Assembly: GCA_033239525.1 (NCBI GenBank) | Contig: BSYO01000002.1 | Span: forward strand, 16,898,626-16,962,625 | DNA from: Nepenthes gracilis | Taxonomy: Eukaryota; Streptophyta; Magnoliopsida; Caryophyllales; Nepenthaceae | Length of the DNA stretch: 64,000 bases | Reading direction: 5' to 3' | Shown here: one piece after another, positions 21,061 to 33,200 of the stretch | Position numbering within the stretch: position 1 is the stretch's first letter | How the letters are laid out: each line of letters opens with the position of its first letter | Notes under the pieces: model-generated | The model's input: only the letters and a program-made list of their open reading frames with translations | What the model was told of the DNA's origin: nothing | The model's database searches: none | Program-made: the position numbers and the translations under genes

Positions 21061-22400
21061 TAAGTTTGACTGATCACGAGTCTAATTAGGTGGTGGATGC
21101 AGGTTCTTCTCTCCATGCCATGTCCAGAAGGAGACTATTTACATTTTACACTCCGAGAGATTTTGGAATGATAAGGATGGGAAATTAAGGAATGTCCGAA
21201 GTTATTGGCTGAGGTGACGTATTACTTGTCACCAACAATGGGACGAAGTTGTTATTGAAAGACGTCCGACATGTCCCTAATATCTGACTGAATATAATCT
21301 CAGCTGGTAGATTAGATGATGAAGGGTATTATAATACCTTCTGTGAAGGAGTATAGAGATTAATTAAAGGGTCTCTAGTCATTGCCCAAGGAAAGAAGGT
21401 CTCTGGCTTGTATGCGGTGAAAGCATCTGTTATGGCCGGAGAGGTTAACGCTGCAAGTAGTGAGGAGTCATCGGATTTGTAACACCATCGGTTGGGCCAC
21501 ATAAGTGAGAAAGGATTGTGTCATCTCTTATTCCAGGCATGACAGAAGATGGACTGAGGACCTGTCCTCATTGTATGGCAGGAAAGCAGCGACGAGTCCC
21601 CTTCCTTAGAGACTCGTCCTTTAAGAAGGCTGAACTGTTTGGCTTGGTTCACACTGATATATGTGGGTCATTTAAGGAGAAGTCATTCGGAGGGGCTCAA
21701 TATTTTGTGTCGTTCATTGATGATTGCTTGAGGAAATTGTGGATTTACCCACTTAAGACCAAGGATTAAGTCATCGGAATATTTGAGTATTATCATGCTC
21801 TGGTTGAACGACAGACAGGAAGAAGCTGAAGTAGATCCGAAGTGACAACAGTGGCGAGTATATTGGGGCATTTGATACCTATTGCAGCAAGCATGGTATT
21901 CGGTATCAAAAGACACTGCCAAAAATGCCACAGTTGAATGGAGTAGTAGAAAGGATGAATCGCACGTTATTAGAAAGACTCAGGTGCCTGCTCTCAGAAA
22001 CAAAGCACCCTGGATCTTTTTTGGGTAGAACTTTAAGGATGGTAGCCTGTGTCATCAATAGGTCACCCAATAGGCTATTAAATGGAGAAGTACCAGAGAA
22101 GATGTGGTTTAAAAAGGAGCCATCCTACGACTATCTTTGGGTGTTCGGGAGCAAGGTTTTTGTTCACATCCCAAAAGATGAGGAGACCAAGTTAGAGCCA
22201 AAGACGATACAATGCGTCTTTTTAGACTATGGAAAAGATGAATTGGGATTTAGACTTTATGACCCAATACAGAAAAAGCTTGTCTGGTCAAGAGATGTGA
22301 TTTTTATTGAAGGAGAGACGATTAAGAATATTGGTAAAGAGAAGAAGGCAATATCTGACATCGGTCGGACTGACACGATGATTACTAATATTGTCTGACT
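21061..22400 (+). pseudogene. COP1 protease/integrase, broken
   Basis: A protease relic lies near 21090 (VVDAGSSLHAM, normally DSG). The GAG-pre-integrase motif HHRLGHISEKG is at 21483-21515. An integrase core piece (21518-21769) contains CPHCMAGKQ and the first catalytic Asp (VHTDICG). A further piece (21925-22398) has NGVVERMNRTL, holding the catalytic Glu, and the chain that leads to RT. A frameshift near 21770-21925 removes the second-Asp context. This is the usual Copia order (integrase before RT), which separates COP1 from the Gypsy elements around it. Confidence 0.87.
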
Positions 22401-23514
22401 GGCATTTTCTTCACAATGAGGGTCCAAATGTGACTGAGGTGAATGGTGAAGAAGGTATTATGCCTGATGAAGACATGAATGACATCACTCCTCAACTGGC
22501 CGAGGAGGTTACAGTCTGACGATCCGTTAGGAACCAACGACCATTTATTCGTTTTTCGTCCAATGAGTACATCCTATTCACTGATGGAGGAGAGCCTAAA
22601 AATTTTGAAGAGGCATTGAAGGATGAACACAAGGAAGAATGGATGGAAGCCATGCAAGAAGAAATCAATTCGCTGTATGAGAACCATATATTTGATTTGG
22701 CTGAATTACCAAAGGGGAAGTGGGCCCTGAAGAACAAATGAGTCTTTCATTTGAAGACAGATGAGAGCACCTTGCAACCAAGGTACAAGGCGCGGTTGGT
22801 GGCAAAAGGATTTCACCAGCGGAAGGGCGTCGATTTCAATAAAATATTTACCCCAGTTATAAAAATGTCATTGATAAGGGTGGTGCTCGGATTGGCAGCT
22901 ATCCTGGACTCAGGGTGAAACAGTTGGATGTACGAATGACTTTCTGCATGGTGATCTCAAAGAGGAGATTGACATGGAGCAACCGGAGGGATTCCAGGTT
23001 AAGGAAAAGGAATACCCAGTGTGTCGTCTAAAGAAAAGCCTGTACAGGCTAAAGTAAGCACCGAGGTAATGGTATAAGAAGTTCGAGTCTATTATGGTGG
23101 ATCTAGGCTACCAGAAGACTACTTTGGACTATTGCATCTTTGTTTAAAGATTTTTAGAAGATGACTTCGTTATCCTCCTGCTCTATGTAGACGACATGTT
23201 GATCGTTGGACAAAATAGCGTTTGGATTAAGGAGTTGAAACAACAACTTAGGCAATTGTTTGCTATGAAGGATTTGGGGTCGGCAAAGTAGATTCTAGGC
23301 ATTAGAATATTTTATGACCGCAAGAACAAGAAACTCTGGTTGTCCTAAGAAAGCTATGTTGAGAAAATATTTCAACGGTTTAAGATGGAGAAATCCAAGC
23401 TAGTGAGCACCCCACTAGCCAACCACTTTAGGCTAAGCAGTCAGCAGTGTCCAACCTCGAATCTTGAGAAGGTTGCCATGAGAATTGTGCCCTACTCTTC
23501 AGTAGTAGGAAGTT
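22401..23514 (+). pseudogene. COP1 reverse transcriptase, broken and truncated
   Basis: This is a Copia RT relic. DEHKEEWMEAMQEEINSLYE is readable near 22621-22680 and PRYKARLVAKGFHQRKGVDF follows. The polymerase core YVDDM is kept at 23184-23198. Stops and at least two frameshifts lie between. The gene breaks off within the VVGS motif at 23514, where the NE1 LTR begins. RNase H and the 3' LTR are absent from the window. Confidence 0.87.
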
Positions 23515-25614
23515 TGTGATGGAATGGTCACCATCCTCTAATGACTTCCATCAATAAACATACTTAAACAAATTGAACTAATACACAATTAATTAAATAA
23601 ATAATTTTTTACAAAAAATTGGGTAGAGTTTCCCATAAATATGGATAAAACACATACATAAAACTTGAATAATACAACATGTACAAGATATTTCAACATA
23701 TAGACCTCAAAATTTCATCCATATTCTTACATCCACAACACATACACAACTCTTACACAGATCAATATCAAATACCATATCATCTATAAAACAACCTATT
23801 GAAGCAAAACAATAATCCATAATAATATACAGCTTTTCATGCCATAAATTAATACACAGCATTTATCCAAAATATTAATCATTTACATTCACATTACATC
23901 AACACATCCAAAACTTTCAAGTCTCCAAGGTCCAAGCAACCTTACTTCACTAATCCCTATATTCACTATTTCTCATCAGGTATTAGCTCAATAGTTTTAT
24001 CTAGAAGGATAGACAAAACAGCAATGGATGAGCCAAATGCTCAGTAAGGTACTATAATAGTAAGGACATGCAAGTTTTCATATAAAACACAAATATATAT
24101 AACGGAAAAGAGGCATAAAAATTAGGAATCAAATATGCATATGAACGAGATAAAAAGCATGAAATGATGCATAAATATGAACTTGGAGACAAAACCTTGT
24201 TTTTTTTTTTATCTTATCCTTCAATTATTTCTTCCACTTATCTTAATCAGAAAACATGCTAAACATTTTAAATCAACTCAAAGTTTACTTGTTATTTATA
24301 TTAACTTTCATTTTTTTAAGGAATCAGGGCTAGTAGACCCTACCAGCTAAGGGAGCGAATAATCGATGATAAATTATGTTCACTCTATAAAATCCAAGGC
24401 CAAAGTTTTCCTCATTATTTACATCCCGATGGTAGAATGATTAAAAGTTCTTATCCTCCTTATTTACTTCCGAGGGTAGGATGGTCAAAAGTTCTTATCC
24501 TCCATAGTAACGCCCCGAGGAAGGTGGACCACATATCACTCTATGGACGGAATTATCCTCAATTACCACTGTAACATCTTAAGACATAGCAGAGAATACT
24601 ACCCACTAAATAACAATCATTGGTCCAGTTTCTTACCAAATTTAACTTAATTTAGGGAATCCATATTCTTGCTTCTTAGCCTTAGATAATCATACTTTAA
24701 AGGCTACTTTAAATTCATATAACTAAACCTTCAGATAATCTTGGAATTCTCAGTAATTTTAGACAGTGTAATTTTTTACAACATTTCAGATAAAAATTAT
24801 CCAATAAGCTTAGATAACTCATCAAATAACATTTTTACCTTATAACTAAAAATTTATAATAATTTCATACCTTCATTTTCGAGGTAGGGTTTAGGAGAAA
24901 CATTTCAGACACAAATTAGACACGAAACACAAGCCAAATAATGAAATCGAACCCATAAATCATAATACTTATACTTAAATATAAAATCTATCCATAAAAT
25001 CATGAGAAATCTAGGAAACATATATTATATATAACAAATCCAAGAGGAGAAGGTATTAGAGTAATAATACCCAAAAGGAGATAAAAAAAAGTAACAACAA
25101 GGAAAGATACAGTTTAGGGTATACTTGCCTCAACCTGATTTATTATTTTTCTTACTCTAATTGGATCGAAAATTGCTGGAATTCCTTCTCTTCCTCTTTT
25201 TCATCTCCTTTCCCTTCGCTGCTCTACTTCGTTCACCCCTGATCTCCCCCAATTTCCCCTTTAAAAATCGTAAAATAGTAAGTCAGTATATGAATTAGTG
25301 GACCGGCGCTCAAGTCCCTATCGAGCGCGCTTTGGGTGCACCCACAGTAGAATTGGCGCCGCCTACTTCGCTCGAGCATATAGCAAGATCGACAGCTTCT
25401 AGAATTGGCGCCGTCTGTTGGGCTTGAGCCTACGGTGAGCTTAGTAGCTTCTAGAATTGGCACCGTCTTCTGGGCTCGAGCCTGCAACGAGCCCAGCCCT
25501 CATTTTCCTTTAACTTTGATTTAATCTCTATTTTTTTCAAATTTACTTATCCCAAACTCAATTACATTAATTAATTACTAGAATTTACAATGTTTTAGGA
25601 ACCTGAACCTTATA
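23515..25614 (-). mobile_element. NE1 LTR (3' LTR)
   Basis: On the plus strand it runs from TGTGATGGAATGG to GAACCTTATA, followed by a polypurine-like tract and an interior. That makes it the 3' LTR of a minus-strand element inserted in COP1 RT. Its middle (CGCCCCGAGGAAGGTGG, 24512-24528) resembles the TK2 LTR on the other strand. An AGGCAAGT motif lies at 25123-25130 (minus) and CTCGAG sites at 25371 and 25475 in a GC-rich block. No gene is present. Confidence 0.8.
25123..25130 (-). other. Candidate splice donor in NE1 LTR
   Basis: The minus strand reads GAG|GCAAGTAT, about 135 nt downstream of a weak TTTAAAAA TATA-like site near 25260. Confidence 0.4.
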
Positions 25615-26329
25615 ATCCTCCCCTACTTATAAAATTTCTTCATCGAAATTTAACGAACCTCAATTCTCAATAACAGGGGGTATTCCCTCCAAATTTCTTT
25701 CTTGTGTTTCCAAGACCCATCCTTAATGAGATAATCTTTCCCAAAGAACCTAAACTATTTGAATTGTCTTGATTCTTAATACTTAATATCTCTTATTTGA
25801 TTTGAGATTGAGACCTTACCATAAGACAAATTTCTAATTTCCCACAAGGCTTAATTCAATCAAAGTACTTAACTCCTTAATCATTGATACATAGGAGACA
25901 TCATAATAATCCACTAAATGTGAAGGCAACCCAAATCACTGGCTATTTTCCCAACTTAATTCAGAACCTCAAACAAATTGATGAATTTCTATTTCAGTTC
26001 ATCCTAAGCTTTGAAAAGATCATTCATTGGATCCCCGATCTTATTCTGAAATTTCTAGGCCATGGACCACACGGTATCACTACACTACTCTGATTGACCA
26101 TTTACTTGCACTCTAAAAATTCTCTAGCATTCAAGTTCATAGATCATTATCGGGCTTTAAGGTCGTATGGCAGCTACGGTCCCAATAAAATTTCCAAAGG
26201 TATCAAGATATTTAATGCAACACTCATAATCCTCAAATTGAAATCATCTTAGGAATATAACTGAAATGATTACCCAAAATTTTTGGTACAGCCTCAAGTT
26301 ACCATTAAAACCTCAAAACTCACACATTA
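25615..26329 (-). mobile_element. NE1 internal region, non-coding
   Basis: It starts with a decayed polypurine tract (plus strand CCTCCCCTACTTATA). No coding motif is visible. The block 26044-26100 (TTCTAGGCCATGG and ACTCTGATT) matches GL1 and NJ1 interiors at a similar distance from the tract. It ends at an inversion point at about 26329. Confidence 0.65.
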
Positions 26330-26562
26330 AGAAGATCTTGAATTTGCAAATAAATGATTAGATAGAATAGCGGAAGTGTGTGTGGATTCACAGGTTCCAT
26401 AAGTCTTAGGATAAAATTGAGACGTTGAGAGTGGATGACCATGTATTTCAAGGATATGTAGGAAATTGCCGATTAGCTAATAAATCGCCCATTCTTGTCA
26501 ACATGGGTTATGTATTTTTGGGATATGTCAGTTTATAAGCGTACCAACCAAATAATGAGGAT
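26330..26562 (+). mobile_element. Inverted NF1-type interior fragment
   Basis: Its reverse complement closely matches 58830-59055 in the NF1 interior. Examples are the segments around GGATGACCATGTATTTC and AAGTGTGTGTGGATTCAC. It lies in the opposite orientation to the adjoining NE1 interior and directly before PRV1. Confidence 0.7.
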
Positions 26563-26581
26563 ATAAAGTCTTTTGACTTTG

Positions 26582-26662
26582 AAGTTATATCATCTACAGA
26601 AAAAGAATTTTCTTTCTGTAATAACGAATTTGATAGAAAAAGACAATCTTCAGATATCTTCA
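26582..26662 (+). repeat. PRV1 direct repeat, copy 1
   Basis: About 80 bp (ATATCATCTACAGAAAAAGA...) resembles 29474-29556 (copy 2), roughly 80% by eye. The two copies bracket the primer site and movement-protein block. Confidence 0.65.
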
Positions 26663-26847
26663 TTTGCAATGGACGCCCAACTTTTTCGTTGTTTTTGTAG
26701 TAGTGATTTTATTCTGTAAGTCCTGTAAGAATTTTCTTCAATTAAAATCTTTGCATGGTTTTCCTGAACTGCTGGTATAATCTCTTCTTTCTCTGAATTA
26801 TTACATATTTAAAAGTTTTGAATGAAAAGATCCTGCGTAGTTCTAAT

Positions 26848-26859
26848 TGGTATCAGAGA
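26848..26859 (+). other. PRV1 tRNA-Met primer-binding site
   Basis: TGGTATCAGAGA is the initiator-Met tRNA complement used by caulimovirids and LTR elements. It lies 320 nt before the ORF, with no LTR end discernible next to it. Confidence 0.7.
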
Positions 26860-27178
26860 CAAGTGCGTCGTTTTCTTGTGTTTGAGGAGGGACTAATGCG
26901 GAGGATAGTTCTTTTTGGGGATGTTATTGTTTGATTTCTGCATTACTTTTGCATAATCTATCTGCATATTTTTGCATACACAATCAATTTACATACAGTT
27001 GCATATACTTAGAACAACGTTGGTCAGCCTGTTTAACCGTTCGTCAGCCCGTGAAGAATGAAATTGGGTGGTCCTGGGGATGGTCTTGTCAACTGAGTTT
27101 GTAAGAGTATGTAAAAAACATTGTGTCTGTAGGATTGTATTGAAAAAATTGTGTCTTAAGTAGTAACAAAATTAGATA

Positions 27179-27877
27179 ATGGTAACTCGACTAAGAAGAA
27201 TGATCAGGGAAAGTAGTTCAGTTTCAAATATGACAACAAATTCTAGAGAGTCGTTACTTATACCCAGCAGTAAAGATTACTCCAAATGGACGATACCCAC
27301 GCAACAAGTAGAAGAAATTTACAGAATAGGAACTTTTGATTTTAAAACCGCTTTAACCATTAAAGATCATGAACAAACAATATCAATTCAAAATGAATAC
27401 GAAAAAATAAGGTTATTATCAAATTTATCAATAAAGAAATTCAAAAGTAAATGGTATAATTATATTCATTATGGTTTAATACAAATCGCTATCAAACATT
27501 TAATTAAATTAGGAATTGATAATCCTGTCTTATTATTCCTTAGAGATCAAACCCTACTAAAATATAAAGATTCTATTTTAGCAATTGTTCAATCCAATTT
27601 TTACAATGGACTTATTTATTTTAATTGTGTGCCAAACTTTACTGTTGACCTAAAAGATCCAACTATCCTAAATACGTTAGTTTTAAATGTTCATTTACCT
27701 GGTTTGTCTCAACAAGAAGAACGAAGAGGATTTCTAATTCTAAATCGTATTTATTTTAAGTTATTAACAACTCAATTTAATCCAAAATGTCTTATCCAAA
27801 CACTACTTGGTGAAACAATTATTTTGCATGTAGAAGCAGATCATGCTACTACATTTACACCAAAATTATTAAAATAG
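27179..27877 (+). CDS. Caulimovirid-like movement protein (30K superfamily), endogenous copy
   Basis: This 232-residue uninterrupted ORF starts at the first ATG after the leader. The region from about residue 46 to 205 looks like the viral movement-protein core, the family that opens plasmodesmata for cell-to-cell spread. Visible cues are an N-terminal SSKDYSKWTIP (30-40), GLIQIAIKHL (99-108), LLFLRDQTLLKYKDSILA (118-135) and NFTVDLKDP (153-161). It lacks internal stops, unlike everything around it. The reading region after the stop at 27875-27877 continues in a related style but is broken. In a virus it would probably be the first part of a longer polyprotein. Assignment is from family resemblance read by eye. 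It is old integrated sequence, not evidence of an active virus. Confidence 0.68.
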   Translation: MVTRLRRMIRESSSVSNMTTNSRESLLIPSSKDYSKWTIPTQQVEEIYRIGTFDFKTALTIKDHEQTISIQNEYEKIRLLSNLSIKKFKSKWYNYIHYGLIQIAIKHLIKLGIDNPVLLFLRDQTLLKYKDSILAIVQSNFYNGLIYFNCVPNFTVDLKDPTILNTLVLNVHLPGLSQQEERRGFLILNRIYFKLLTTQFNPKCLIQTLLGETIILHVEADHATTFTPKLLK

Positions 27878-30195
27878 GATGAAATCACGTTGCCACCACA
27901 ACGACAAGTTAATCTTACACAACCATCGAGACATCTAACTAGAAGAGAATTTTCTAAAATCTCAGAGACTCTTGAAGGAAGTATTATTTTTAATTTTCGT
28001 ACTCCACAATTACCGCAATCGTTAAGCTTTAATAAACAGAAAACATAAACACTTTTATCTGATTATAAAAGTGCTAGACCATCATCTATTAGTACACATT
28101 ATCAATTTACATATACGCAAAACTATTAATGTTATATCTCGTGATCCATTTCCTCCAAAATAGAATATATCTGATGATGAAATTTATAAAATTGGAACTG
28201 AATTACTATATAGAGAAAAGAAGAAGGAATCTAATCGATATTCTATAGATCAAATGATTAGTGCTATTCAATATGATGATCAGTATAATGAATATCAAAA
28301 TTATGCTAAGAGATATTTAGAAACAACTTTTTTAGAATTTATGCTAGATATGGATATGTAAAGAAAAGAATTTATGTCAGAAAAAAATAAGCGTATTCGA
28401 GAATGGTATTTTAAAACTTATAATAAAGTACAATTAGAAGAATTTAAAATTTTGGGTAAACAAAATATGATGTCATCAAAAAGAAATTTACCATTTTTTG
28501 AATGGCTTCTTCATTATATTCGGAATACTATACAACAACCTCAAAATACACAAAATATTAATGTTAAAAATAGAATTACTACCACCTAGAATACTATAAA
28601 CAGACAATAAATTATATCTGTCCATCATCCACTTACAATATTAAAGTTAAATATTGATAATACAACTATTACTGCAGCTCTATTTAAAAAAGGTGTTGAC
28701 AGAGAACATAATAGTAATACAACTTTAGAAGATATTAAAAAAGTATATGAATAAAATAATTATCAATCTCAAATACTTCATACAGTTACTCAGCAAATAG
28801 ATAGAATACAATATATACTACAAAATAAAGTAGAAAATCTTTATCAATTTTCATACAGTATAGCTCTTTTACCAAGCTCTCCTTTACCAACTATTACTGA
28901 TATACAATTTTTACCAAAACAAATTGGTATTTTATTAGAATAAATAACAAAACGATTAAGTAATATGCCTTCTAGATCTATGTCTAAATCATCGTATCTT
29001 AAAACTGTTCAAACACTTGAATATCAACAATCAAACACATTATCTATTCAACCTATCTATAAATATCAAAAATAATATAATAATCAAATTCTTAAATAAA
29101 TAAATGAATAATTGACAAAATTATCAAAAAATTAAAGATCTTCTCAATTAATGAAAAACAAAAAAATGTAAAGATAAAAAAGTACAAACTGTAGAAAATA
29201 AAAAAAAAACAATCTAAAAGGAAGAAAAGAAAGAAGAAACAAAGCTTAATGGAACCTTCACCATCTCCATTATTAATTAGTGGCGCCATTAGTAACAACT
29301 TACCTATCTTACCTACTACTACGCATATATCTATCACTACAAGTGATTTAGAATTTTCACTTGTAATACCTTCTCTTTTTGAAATTCAACCAGTCGTAAT
29401 AGAAGAATTACCAACTCCAATCAAAGTATTATTACCTACCGTAGACAAAGAACAAACATCTGTTCTACGTAATGATATATCATCTACGAAAAAGAAATTT
29501 CTTTTCTGTAATAACAAATTTTCTAGAAACAGACAATTTTGAGATATCAAAGTAACCACGTTTTTACTCAATAACAATACTGCTAATCCTCTTAGATATT
29601 TATCTTCTATCATAACTCTTAATAATAAAATAAAGGATTCGTCTATATACCAAACGTCTACTCAACAACTTACTCTTGTTCCCTCACCTTTATTAGAACA
29701 ACTTACTCTGACTCAATAAACCCTTAAATTAGCTAATATCTCTACTTTAAATATCACTTCTTCCTCACCTATTATACATCTGTCTCATAAAAATTTATTT
29801 TTCTTTAATTTCTCTTGGCATGATCCTTTTTCATGTCCTTCCATTCATCATCCTTTTTTGCACTTACTCGAACACATTGTGTTTGGGGGCGTATAGGATT
29901 CAAATTCGGATTACCATGGTTATCTCCTTTAATTCTTTTTTCCCCAAAAGTATGCCTACAAAAATATAACCACTTAAATATTACAAAACACTTCAATATT
30001 ACTAAACACAATACTCAAAAAATCCTTCAAGAAAGTATAAAGCAAACGTGCAAGTATACTCAAAATGTTAGAAATTTATATCAACCTTGTAATACAAATG
30101 AGAAAAAGAAATTAATCAGACAGATGGCAAGCAAATTAAAACTAGTACAATGGAACGATAAATATAGAAAATACAAAAATTTTAGATATTGAAAA
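27878..30195 (+). pseudogene. PRV1 downstream polyprotein relic
   Basis: This AT-rich, Lys/Asn/Ile-rich reading region has many stops. Fragments include 28374-28589 (KRNLPFFEWLLHYI) and 29249-29542. A basic fragment lies at 29833-30192 (KLIRQMASKLKLVQWNDKY). It could correspond to the capsid region that often follows the movement domain, but I see no clear CCHC finger, protease DSG or RT core. 29474-29556 repeats the sequence at 26582-26662. Confidence 0.5.
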
Positions 30196-30972
30196 AAGCA
30201 TAGTACAATCAATGTAGTTGCTGATGCATTGAGTCGTCGTTTGGGTTATGTGGCTATGCTGCAAATTAAGAAGATGGAGATGTTGGATTATCTGAAGCAA
30301 TGTGATATCCAACATTATGCTTGGGGTGATAGGATGCTCCTATCTTATCTTCAGCTCCAACCAGAGGTAATTAATGAGGTAATGAAGAAACAAGTGAATG
30401 ACTCGTTCATTGTAGATATTGTGAGTGATCTAAATAGAGATTCTTGAGCTGATTTTAATGTTCGGACTGGTGGAGCATTAAGGTTAAGAGACTGATTTTG
30501 TGTATCAGACGATAGGAAACTGAAGGAAAAGATCTTGAAGGAGGCTCACCGGTCTCAGTATACAATCCACCCTGGGGCGAACAAAATGTATCAGGATCTA
30601 AAAAAAACTTTCTGGTGGAGGAATATGAAGAGGGATATTATGGCTTATGTAGAGAAATGCCTTGTATGTCAGCAACTAAAAGTTGAAAGGAGGAAGCCTT
30701 GATGCTGATCCCAAGCTGAAAATGAAAAAATGTTACTATGGATTTTAAATCTTGTTTGCCGAGGACTTCTAGGAACCATGACGCTATTTCGGTAATAGTT
30801 GATCAGCTGACAAAATCAGCTCATTTATTGGCAATCAAGACGATATATTCCCGTGATAGACTGGCCCAATTATATGTAAATGAAATTGTGAGGCTTCATG
30901 GAATACCTACCTCGATTATGTCTGATAGGGATCTCTATTTTGTTTAGAGGTTTTAAGAAAGCTTGCATAAGG
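30196..30972 (+). pseudogene. TK2 RNase H end and integrase, broken
   Basis: This is a plus-strand Gypsy relic. The RNase H end VADALSRRLGYVAM (about 30211-30252) is followed by a linker. The integrase zinc finger has H-H-C-C spacing (TIHP to CLVCQQ, about 30546-30678). The core start shows the first catalytic Asp (VIVDQLTKSAHLLAI) and SDRD near the second. Stops interrupt it at 30444, 30700 and 30945. It ends where the KL1 LTR begins. The C-terminal half of such an integrase appears at 50512-50776, so the two are probably one element split by later insertions. Confidence 0.82.
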
Positions 30973-32109
30973 TGTAACGCCCCGAGCCCGAGTCACCCGA
31001 CCCGACCCAAAACCGCCACGTGGAAACCCAGAATCATAAATGCATCACTAAATAATACATATTGATTTTAATTCCCATAATAAATGTTCTAAATACAATA
31101 AATGCTTATAAAAATCTGAACTCTAGAAACGCAGTCCCGACAATAAAACCTCGATCAATAAAGTTAACTTTAGAGCTTCCAAACTTCTCATCCCAAGATA
31201 GTCTCTATCCCGAAATTCTTCAGCCATAACTTGATTTCTTCTAACCTGTCATAACCTTACACTGGAGCCAATAAAACGCAAGGTGAGCATAAGGCCCAGC
31301 AAATAAATAAACAATAAATTAATGGAATACAATAAAGCGTCTCAGAACATATTAATATAATAATTGCATAGACAATTATCCGAGATTCAACAACATGTCG
31401 CATCCACAACCCAAAGCCAAAAGACAACAAGGCTTAAGGAAGCAAAATGGATTCCACCGAATCCGAGTTACAATTACAGCATAGGTTCCATCGAACCCAT
31501 CACGAATGAGGTCCCAAATATAGAAGATATCATGAAAGTCTCCTTGGACCTTATACATCCATGTGAACCCTCAATTTACACACCCGACCCACAGCGGGTA
31601 GCCTCAAGGTTCCGGTGCTCGCAAGTTTGACAAGCGACCCCATGGTCTCATGATACTTGCCAGCCGTAGTGTACAAGTACTGATCAACACTCTCGTTATC
31701 CCATCGGATAACCTTCACATATTCTGTGATCCTCTGATCCACAGAATATTCATATCATTATCAAGTCAAACCTAGCACCACCTCGGCTTGATATCCACTG
31801 ATATCTCACAATTCGTTCACAGGATTATAAGCATCTATCCAAACGACCTCAAACCCTGAAATATGGATTCAGTATCAAAAAAGTGCAAACCACACTAAGG
31901 TTTCGTAGCCTCCCATTCGACCCGATACCTTAGTGTTTTCATACATTCTCCTCAATTTAGCCATAGAGTGCCAATAAATATACACACACCAACGAAGTTG
32001 ACACAAAGAATATTTTACCTGAATTCATCAAAGAAATACGAGAATACTCACTTAACCGACGATCATTATTTCAAGCATACCAAACTCACATGCATAGATT
32101 TATGTAAAC

Positions 32110-32410
32110 ACATAAGGCTGTAAACACATAAATATACACACATACATACACACACATACATATACATACAAATATACCAACCGTATATATCTATATATCA
32201 GCCACATATATATACACGTGCACTGCCATACGGTAGTACACTCACCCACAGTGCACAAAGACACAACCACATATTCTCGCCATTAATAAATTTCCGCCAA
32301 CACAAAGATTCACCCACCGTGCATCGTGCATACACAGCCGCACCGGCACACCCACGTATGTACACATACACACACACGTATATAATTATATATATATATA
32401 TACCTTTGTA
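32110..32410. repeat. AC/AT-rich simple repeats in KL1 LTR
   Basis: Interrupted CACACATA and TATATA runs occur, the longest at about 32385-32402. Confidence 0.7.
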
Positions 32411-32697
32411 TAATTACCTGGCCATATACACAACCACGCACCGAGCACTCACGCATCGTGCACAGCGGCGACAAACGGTGACCAACAGAGTACGAAGCTC
32501 GTTCTTCCCATTCAGTCTTTTATAACAACTTTCACATAGCATCACTAATTTAATTTCATTGAGAAGGAATACGATGAACTTAGAGAGAGAAGGATAGATC
32601 GGTTGCAACATTCATAGAAGAGTTACTTGCAAGAATGAGAGAAGCTTTACTTGCAAAACGAGAGAGGAACTTTTACTTGCTAATCAAGAGAGAGTTT

Positions 32698-32705
32698 ACT
32701 TACCT
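32698..32705 (-). other. Candidate canonical splice donor in KL1 LTR
   Basis: The minus strand reads CAG|GTAAGTAA, downstream of the TATA-like site. Three further ACTTGC units lie at 32624-32680. Confidence 0.5.
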
Positions 32706-33104
32706 GTTGAACAGAACGATTAGGGTTAACGGCGGCGAGGGATTAATGACGGCGAGGGTTTGTGGCGATGGTGACGTAAACTGACGACGGCAATGGCAAC
32801 GGCTCCAACCGCAGCAATCGGCAACGGCGGTGGCTTCGATTGCAGCAATTGGCTAGGGTTTGCGATGGTGGCTCTGGCACCGATTGACGACGGCAACGCT
32901 CTCTTCGGCAGTGATGACTACGGCTCCAGACAACAGTGACTCCGGCACAGGAAGCTTCGACTGTAGATGCTCAGACGACCCACAACCCCAATTTATACAC
33001 CCACAATTTGGCCGCCCGATTAATTGAACGGAATTGAAACCGCTTGACAGTCGAAGGGGTGAAACGGCAGAAGAAATTAAGAGGGAAATGGAGATGCGTA
33101 ACGG

Positions 33105-33200
33105 AAGGGAGAGAGAGACAGAAAGACGGGAGAGAAAGAGAGAGAAACCGAGAGAGCGAGAGAGAAACTGAGAGGGAGAGGCGAGAAATAGGGGAGAAGA
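33105..33200. repeat. GA-rich microsatellite in KL1 LTR
   Basis: Imperfect GAGAGA runs with C and A interruptions. Confidence 0.75.

Larger units (their letters stand above)
26563..30195 (+). mobile_element. PRV1, degraded endogenous pararetrovirus-like fragment
   Basis: This very AT-rich block differs in composition from its surroundings. In order it has a sequence repeated again at 29474-29556, a non-coding stretch, a Met-tRNA primer site (26848-26859), a 320-nt leader, an intact movement-protein-like ORF and then a decayed downstream reading region. No protease, RT or RNase H is recognisable. A caulimovirid origin is inferred from the movement protein family and primer site. The right edge joins Gypsy RNase H sequence at about 30195. 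Confidence 0.65.

Noticed and set aside
26848..26859. PRV1 primer site as the start of an LTR retrotransposon interior
   Set aside because: No LTR end with TG/CA tips or matching partner was seen beside it, and the following ORF resembles a movement protein rather than gag. This cannot be fully excluded without a search.
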